64,000 bases of DNA. It comes from Planctomycetota bacterium (GTDB taxonomy: Bacteria > Planctomycetota > B15-G4). Below are positions 59,385 through 64,000 of the stretch, one piece after another (the first letter of the stretch is position 1; the number at the start of each line of letters is the position of its first letter). The stretch spans positions 496,001 through 560,000 of the forward strand of contig JAJDEP010000005.1 of assembly GCA_029259715.1 (NCBI GenBank). Reading direction: 5' to 3'. Below the pieces are notes generated by a model. That model saw only the letters and a list, made by a program, of their open reading frames with translations, had not been told where the DNA came from and did no database searches. The translations under genes were made by a program, and so were the position numbers.

Positions 59385-59996
59385 ATGTACGACTACCTCA
59401 AGGGCCGGCTGGTCGAGACCCGGGCGGACGAGGTCGTCGTCGAGGCGGCCGGCATCGGCTATCGGCTCTCGGTGTCGGGGGCGACGGCCTCCCGACTCGT
59501 CGTCGGCTCGGACGTGACCCTATGGGTCCACGACGTGGTGCGGGACGAGCGGCCGGTGCTGTTCGGCTTCGCCAGCCGTGAGGAACGGCGGCTGTTCCGC
59601 AGCCTGATCGGCGTGAACAAAGTGGGCCCGGCCACCGCGCTCTCGCTGCTCTCCGCCCTCGAACCCAGCGCGTTGGCCACGGCCGTGGACGCCGGTGATC
59701 ACGCCACGCTGGCGCGGGTCAAAGGCGTCGGCAAGCGCACGGCCGAGCGGCTGTGCGTCGACCTCAAGGGCCGCCTCGACGTCGGACTGGCGCTCCCGGG
59801 CCGCATCGCCGATCAGAGCGTGTCGGTGGCATCGGCCCTCGCGGCGCTGGGCTACCCGCGTCCGGCCGCCCAGCGTGCCGCCGAACAGGTTTGCGCCGAG
59901 GACGACGGCGCCCCCACCAGCCTCGAGGACCAGGTCAAGCGGGCGCTGGCGCGGCTGACGCGCAGCCAGGGTCGGGACGCGGCCTCGAGCGCCTGA
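59385..59996 (+). CDS. ruvA: Holliday junction branch-migration protein RuvA
   Basis: A 203-residue RuvA: OB domain ([29 protein letters not shown]), two helix-hairpin-helix motifs ([37 protein letters not shown]) and the C-terminal RuvB-binding domain ([19 protein letters not shown]). ATG 59385 is 44 bases after the TPR/alpha-CTD stop. Its last 62 bases overlap the end of the convergent mnmG. ruvB and ruvC are not in the window. Confidence 0.95.
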   Translation: MYDYLKGRLVETRADEVVVEAAGIGYRLSVSGATASRLVVGSDVTLWVHDVVRDERPVLFGFASREERRLFRSLIGVNKVGPATALSLLSALEPSALATAVDAGDHATLARVKGVGKRTAERLCVDLKGRLDVGLALPGRIADQSVSVASALAALGYPRPAAQRAAEQVCAEDDGAPTSLEDQVKRALARLTRSQGRDAASSA

Positions 59997-61776
59997 GGGC
60001 GAGCAGCGACACGTCCGCCGCCGTGACACCGGCCAGGCGCGCGGCTTGCGCCAGATTCGCCGGCCGCACGCGATCGAGCACCTGGCGGGCCTCGGTGCGC
60101 AGGGCTTGCATGCCCAGGTAGTCGGCGTCCTCGGGCAGGGGCACCGCCGCCAGCGCCGTCACCCGCTCCACCGCCCGCTGCTGGCGCGCGACATAGCCGG
60201 CGTAGCGCACGTCGAGTTCGACCTGCTGCCGCACCTTACCGGAGAATTCGTGCGACGGCGCGTCATCGAGCACGGCGTCGACGGACTCCCCGCGGCGGAT
60301 GCGCAGCCGGTCCGGTTCGTTCAGGTGGCGTTCGGCCTCTGCCACCGATGCCTCGTGCGCCTGCAGGTCGCGCCAGGAGGTCGCATCGAGCAGGTCCCAC
60401 TCCCAGGCGCGGGGCATGAGCCGCCGATCGGCGTTGTCCTGGCGCAGCAGCAGCCGGTACTCGGCCCGCGACGTGAACATGCGATAGGGCTCGCGCGGAC
60501 TGCTCGTGACGAGGTCGTCGATGAGCACGCCGATGTAGGCCTCGTGGCGGCCGAGCACGGCTCCCGGCAGCCCCCGCACCGCACGGGCGGCGTTCAGGCC
60601 GGCCATCAGGCCCTGGGCGGCGGCCTCTTCGTAACCGCTCGTGCCGTTGATCTGCCCGGCCAGGAACAACCCCGACACGGCGCGGCTCTCGAGCGTGTCG
60701 CGCAGCTGCCACGCCGGAACGGCGTCGTACTCCACCGCATATCCGGGGCGCAGCATGCGCGCCCCCTCCAGGCCCGGCACCGTCTCGAGCAACTCCGCCT
60801 GAATGGGCGCCGGCAGGCAATTCGAGAGCCCGTTGACGTACAGCGACGGGCCGTCCGCCGTCTCGTGTTCGATGAACACGCGGTGGCTGGACCGGTCGGC
60901 GAAGCGCACCACTTTGTCCTCGAGGGACGGGCAGTAGCGCGGCCCCACGCTCTGCAGCGCGCCGCGGCCGTAGGGCGAGTCGTGCAGATGGGCCCGGACG
61001 AGCTCATGGGTGGCCGCCGTGGTCCGCGTGCGGTAGCTCGGTCGCCGGGGACGTCCGTCCGGCGGCGCCACGCGGAACGACAACCGGCCGTCATCCGGCG
61101 CGCCTTCGACCCGCTCGAGCGCGGACAGGTCGACGCTGCGGAGGTCGACGCGCGGCGGCGTCCCGGTCTTGAGGCGCACGAGCTCGAAGCCGAGGGCGAC
61201 GAGGTGCGCCGACAGTTCGTGGGCCGGGGCCTCGCCCACGCGACCGCCGGCGCTGACCCGGTCGCCGACGTGCATGAGCCCACGCAGGAAGGTGCCCGTG
61301 GTGAGCACCGCGGCGTCGGCCCGCAGCTCGGTACCATCCGTCAGGGTCAAGCCCGTGAGTCGCCCTCCGCGCTCCATCAGCGACCTCACCTGACCGGCCA
61401 CCACGCGGATGTGGGGCTCCGCAGCTACGGCGTCGGCCACGAATGCGGCGTAGGCCTCGCGGTCGACCTGGCTGCGCGGGCTCTGGACCGCCGGCCCCTT
61501 CTTGGTGTTGAGCATGCGGAACTGCAGGCAGGCCGCGTCGGCCGCCACGCCCATCAGCCCCCCCAGCGCGTCGACCTCGCGAGCCAGCTGCCCCTTGGCC
61601 AGGCCGCCCACCGAGGGATTGCAGCTCATGCGACCGATGGCGCGGGGGTCGAGGGTCACCAGCAGCACCTGCGCGCCGGCCCGGCTCGCCGCAAGGGCGG
61701 CCTCCACGCCGGCGTGACCGCCGCCCACCACGAGCACGGTCGGTCGTCCGGAGCTCGGTGGCACGCCGTTGCCCAT
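59935..61776 (-). CDS. mnmG: tRNA uridine 5-carboxymethylaminomethyl modification enzyme
   Basis: A 613-residue FAD enzyme with [53 protein letters not shown] block [37 protein letters not shown] and [17 protein letters not shown]. With MnmE it modifies the wobble uridine of several tRNAs. I start at ATG 61776, which has no Shine-Dalgarno but a TACAAT 6 bases upstream. The extra 18 or so C-terminal residues lie in the ruvA overlap. mnmE is not seen. Confidence 0.95.
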   Translation of the reverse strand: MGNGVPPSSGRPTVLVVGGGHAGVEAALAASRAGAQVLLVTLDPRAIGRMSCNPSVGGLAKGQLAREVDALGGLMGVAADAACLQFRMLNTKKGPAVQSPRSQVDREAYAAFVADAVAAEPHIRVVAGQVRSLMERGGRLTGLTLTDGTELRADAAVLTTGTFLRGLMHVGDRVSAGGRVGEAPAHELSAHLVALGFELVRLKTGTPPRVDLRSVDLSALERVEGAPDDGRLSFRVAPPDGRPRRPSYRTRTTAATHELVRAHLHDSPYGRGALQSVGPRYCPSLEDKVVRFADRSSHRVFIEHETADGPSLYVNGLSNCLPAPIQAELLETVPGLEGARMLRPGYAVEYDAVPAWQLRDTLESRAVSGLFLAGQINGTSGYEEAAAQGLMAGLNAARAVRGLPGAVLGRHEAYIGVLIDDLVTSSPREPYRMFTSRAEYRLLLRQDNADRRLMPRAWEWDLLDATSWRDLQAHEASVAEAERHLNEPDRLRIRRGESVDAVLDDAPSHEFSGKVRQQVELDVRYAGYVARQQRAVERVTALAAVPLPEDADYLGMQALRTEARQVLDRVRPANLAQAARLAGVTAADVSLLALRRSRPRPDPGCASAAPAPA

Positions 61777-61782
61777 GGTGTC

Positions 61783-61788
61783 ATTGTA
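61783..61788 (-). promoter_or_regulatory. Candidate -10 of a leaderless mnmG mRNA
   Basis: TACAAT (five of six) ends 6 bases before the mnmG ATG on the minus strand. This puts the transcript start on the start codon, as for moaC. No Shine-Dalgarno is present. Confidence 0.4.
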
Positions 61789-61861
61789 GTCATCCACCCC
61801 GGCGCACCACCCCCCGACCCGCACCGCGCCGCCGCGCCCCTCCGGACTCCGAGGACCGGCC

Positions 61862-62866
61862 ATCACCGAGCCCAGCCCCGCGCCCCTGCTGAGCCTCGCC
61901 GGCCTCACCGTCTCGCGTGGTCCGCGCGTGCTCGTCCAGGCCCTCGAGCTCGCGCTCGATGCGGGCGAGCGTCTGACCCTCGTGGGCCCCAACGGCAGCG
62001 GCAAGACCACGCTGCTGCGCGTGCTCGCCGGCCTCGAGCCTCCTGCCGCCGGGCAGGTCGAGCGCCCGCAGGACCCGCCCGGCATGCACTTCCAGGACGG
62101 CGGCCTGTGGCCACACATGACCGTCGCGCAACACCTCGCCTTCGTCGACACCCGCGGCGATCGGGAGTGGCGCACGCGCCTGCTCGAGACCTTCGACCTG
62201 ACGGCCTTGACCGAGCGACGCCCCGAGAGCCTCTCGGGCGGTGAACAGGCGCGGCTCGGCCTGGCGCGCGCCCTGGCGGGACGGCCCCGCTGGGTGCTCC
62301 TCGACGAACCCCTGGCCCACCTCGACCCGGCCGTCCGGGACGAAGTGCGTGCGACCCTGCCCGTGGCCCTCGACGACCTCGGCGCCGCCGCCATCGTGGT
62401 GACGCACCAGGTCGACGACGTGCTCCTGTTCGGTGCGCGCCTGCTGTGCCTCACCGGCGACGGCGGGTGGTGGGACGGCCCCGCGCAGGTGGCCATCTCG
62501 TCGCCGCCCAACGCCGCCCTGGCCGCCTGGTCGGAGCGCGGCACCTTGCTGTCCGGCCGGGCCGACGCCGAAGGCCACGTCGACTTCGGCTTCGGTCTCG
62601 CGTGCGACGACGTCGCCCCGGGACGCCGCATCAAGGCCCTCCTCGACGCTCACGCCGTGCGCTTCGGAGCGCCGGACGCCCCCGGGCTCATGGGCACCCT
62701 GGTGGCGCCGGACCAGCGCGGCGGCACCTGGGTCCGCATCAACGGTCGACTGGTGCGCTCGGCCGAGACCATGGGTTCACGCCGGCCCGGCTGTTCGGTG
62801 CCCGTGAAGATCGAGGGCGCCGTGCGCATCCTCGACGACGGTCCGGGCGCGAGTCCCACCCGGTGA
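61862..62866 (+). CDS. ABC-transporter ATP-binding protein, no standard start codon
   Basis: About 334 residues. It has Walker [11 protein letters not shown] (41-50), Q-loop [13 protein letters not shown], signature [15 protein letters not shown], Walker [15 protein letters not shown] and the switch VVTHQ. About 120 C-terminal residues follow and may form a TOBE-like regulatory domain. The ABC core needs the segment [17 protein letters not shown] upstream of the first usual codon (GTG 61928). In that open stretch there is no ATG, GTG or TTG; ATC 61862 has GAGG 7 bases ahead and gives a natural N-terminus. No permease gene is adjacent. Confidence 0.85.
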   Translation: MTEPSPAPLLSLAGLTVSRGPRVLVQALELALDAGERLTLVGPNGSGKTTLLRVLAGLEPPAAGQVERPQDPPGMHFQDGGLWPHMTVAQHLAFVDTRGDREWRTRLLETFDLTALTERRPESLSGGEQARLGLARALAGRPRWVLLDEPLAHLDPAVRDEVRATLPVALDDLGAAAIVVTHQVDDVLLFGARLLCLTGDGGWWDGPAQVAISSPPNAALAAWSERGTLLSGRADAEGHVDFGFGLACDDVAPGRRIKALLDAHAVRFGAPDAPGLMGTLVAPDQRGGTWVRINGRLVRSAETMGSRRPGCSVPVKIEGAVRILDDGPGASPTR

Positions 62867-63924
62867 ACGGCCGCGTCGTCGCCGGCGTGGTGCTGCTCGC
62901 CGTGAGCGGCGTGCTGCTCTTCGCGTTGGGCCCCGGGGACGAGGCGGGCGACGTGACCTTGCCGGCCGGCGGCGCCACCGTCCTGGCCGGACCGACCACT
63001 TGCCTGCCGTGCCACGCCAACGTCGTGACCGAATGGCGCGACTCCATGCACGCCGAGTCCTTCACCGATCCACAGGTGCGCGCGCCGGACCAGTCCGACA
63101 ACTTCCGCAAGACCGAGTGCCTGCCGTGCCACACACCCCGACCGCTCTTCGAACACGGCATCGAACCAGGCGCGCGGGTGCTCGCCCGGGTCGAGCGACG
63201 CGCCGACGGTGTCGACTGTCTCTCGTGCCACGGCCTGCCGGCCGACGACGGCGGCGGCGTCGCGGCATCGCGGGCCGGGCTCACCGGCGCCTGCCGGCCG
63301 ACGTTGCGAACCGAGCTCTCCACCCACTTCTCCTGCGCGGCCTGCCACGACCAGCACAACACCAACCAGGAGTGGCTGGTCTCCCCCGCCGCGGCGCGTG
63401 GTGATGACTGCATCTCCTGCCACATGCCGCGGGTCCAGCGCAGCGGCGCCGAAGTCGGCGCGCCGCGCGCCGGGCGCTCCCACCGGTTCCTCGGCGGACG
63501 GGACGAGGAGTTCACGCTGCAGGCCATCGACCTGACCCACGAGTTGTCCGCTGACGGCCGCACCCTCACCGCGCGGCTGCACAACCGCTTCGCCGGTCAC
63601 AACCTGCCCACCGATTCGCGCAACCGGGCCCTCGACCTGGTGGTGACCCTCTTCGACGCCCACGGTCGCGCCCTCGGTCCCCCGCCGGGCACCGAGCGTG
63701 AGAGCTGGGAGCAGGACGGCACCGCCCGGCGCCGCTTCCGCAATCCGTATCGCAGCTCCGGCGCCCCGAGCACCCAGCTGCCCGCCGGCGAGACCGCCAG
63801 CGTGTCGGTCGAGGTCCCGGCGACGGCGGTCCGCGCGGTCATCGGGCTGCACTACAAGTTGCAGCCCTTCGTCCGGGACGATTCGGCGCACTGGAGCCGT
63901 CGAATCGAGGTCGACCTGGATTAG
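62863..63924 (+). CDS. Exported pentaheme c-type cytochrome
   Basis: A 353-residue protein with an N-terminal signal anchor (VVAGVVLLAVSGVLLFALG) and five CxxCH heme sites, at about residues 47, 86, 119, 158 and 183. The arrangement recalls the cytochrome c554 family. The C-terminal 140 residues lack hemes and look like a beta-rich domain (RFAGHNLPTDSRNRALDLVV). It should transfer electrons outside the cytoplasmic membrane; the partner is unknown. GTG 62863 overlaps the ABC stop (GTGA), so it is translated with the ABC ATPase. Confidence 0.88.
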   Translation: MNGRVVAGVVLLAVSGVLLFALGPGDEAGDVTLPAGGATVLAGPTTCLPCHANVVTEWRDSMHAESFTDPQVRAPDQSDNFRKTECLPCHTPRPLFEHGIEPGARVLARVERRADGVDCLSCHGLPADDGGGVAASRAGLTGACRPTLRTELSTHFSCAACHDQHNTNQEWLVSPAAARGDDCISCHMPRVQRSGAEVGAPRAGRSHRFLGGRDEEFTLQAIDLTHELSADGRTLTARLHNRFAGHNLPTDSRNRALDLVVTLFDAHGRALGPPPGTERESWEQDGTARRRFRNPYRSSGAPSTQLPAGETASVSVEVPATAVRAVIGLHYKLQPFVRDDSAHWSRRIEVDLD

Positions 63925-64000
63925 CCGGCGGTCATTCCCTACAAGCGGGGGCCGCCGTCCTGGACGAGCATCCGCCCGTTTCCGGCACTTTCCGACGCAG

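Noticed and set aside
59935..62634. An 899-residue minus-strand frame extending mnmG upstream
   Set aside because: The extra 286 residues lie antisense to the ABC ATPase gene, whose motifs are intact; they have low-complexity shadow composition.
63925..64000. Possible gene or terminator at the right edge
   Set aside because: In 76 bases I see no start with coding signal and no stable hairpin with a T-run.

Overview
The window is GC-rich (about two thirds G+C by eye), densely coded bacterial chromosome. I see 57 protein genes, no rRNA, no convincing tRNA, no CRISPR array and no insertion sequence. Signs of the phylum Planctomycetota or a PVC relative are a TPR protein ending in two RNA-polymerase alpha-CTD domains (58033-59340), a Minf_1886-family protein (39053-39475), lysine-rich histone-H1-like tails (53251-54312 and on AccB) and a long tail on ribosomal protein S16. 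The lineage is an inference with moderate confidence. Genes are packed in long co-oriented runs, very often joined by ATGA, GTGA or TTGA overlaps, and many start with GTG.

Bases 1-21650 hold an exopolysaccharide locus. Its gene content closely resembles the EPS loci that accompany exosortase A (XrtA/EpsH) in Proteobacteria: a FemAB-like acyltransferase, an XrtA-type polysaccharide deacetylase, an XrtA-type asparagine-synthase-like amidotransferase, several GT4 glycosyltransferases, an O-antigen-ligase-like membrane protein, a Wzz-like chain-length protein, a Wza-like export lipoprotein and a 1415-residue membrane-anchored TPR protein. No exosortase or PEP-CTERM protein is visible. A GT-C enzyme, two DPM1-like GT2 proteins (one without its DXD motif) and a degenerate histidine kinase sit at the left end. 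Bases 21781-29169 supply nucleotide sugars: rmlB, rmlD, rmlA, two UDP-sugar epimerases, glmS and UDP-xylose synthase. The two blocks read as one envelope or extracellular polysaccharide programme.

Bases 29265-32694 hold a secreted FecR-like protein followed by accC, accB and efp, a common bacterial cluster; here AccB has an unusual N-terminal basic tail. Bases 32761-39475 hold a GT-C-like membrane protein, a small unknown, moaC, a S41 processing protease with an EF-hand-like insert, an AI-2E-family transporter with a similar insert, and the Minf_1886 protein. Bases 39579-47924 carry holB, tmk and a divergent DnaA-like AAA+ protein, then a secreted TPR metallopeptidase, an aminotransferase, moaE, moaD and ssb.

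Bases 48242-61776 are mostly core housekeeping: PilZ, prmC, an odd charged-tail membrane protein, prfA, rpmE, a DUF192 lipoprotein, maf, the H1-tailed HhH-like protein, rpsP, ffh, murA, the TPR/alpha-CTD protein, ruvA and mnmG. The right end has an ABC ATPase without a conventional start codon, coupled to a pentaheme cytochrome c.

The most interesting signals are the exosortase-less XrtA-type EPS locus, the DnaA-like protein with a rewritten DnaA-box recognition motif, basic tails on AccB and on an HhH-GPD-like protein, two perfect hairpins ahead of the TPR/alpha-CTD gene, and a recurring -10 element 6-7 bases before start codons that lack a Shine-Dalgarno, suggesting leaderless mRNAs.
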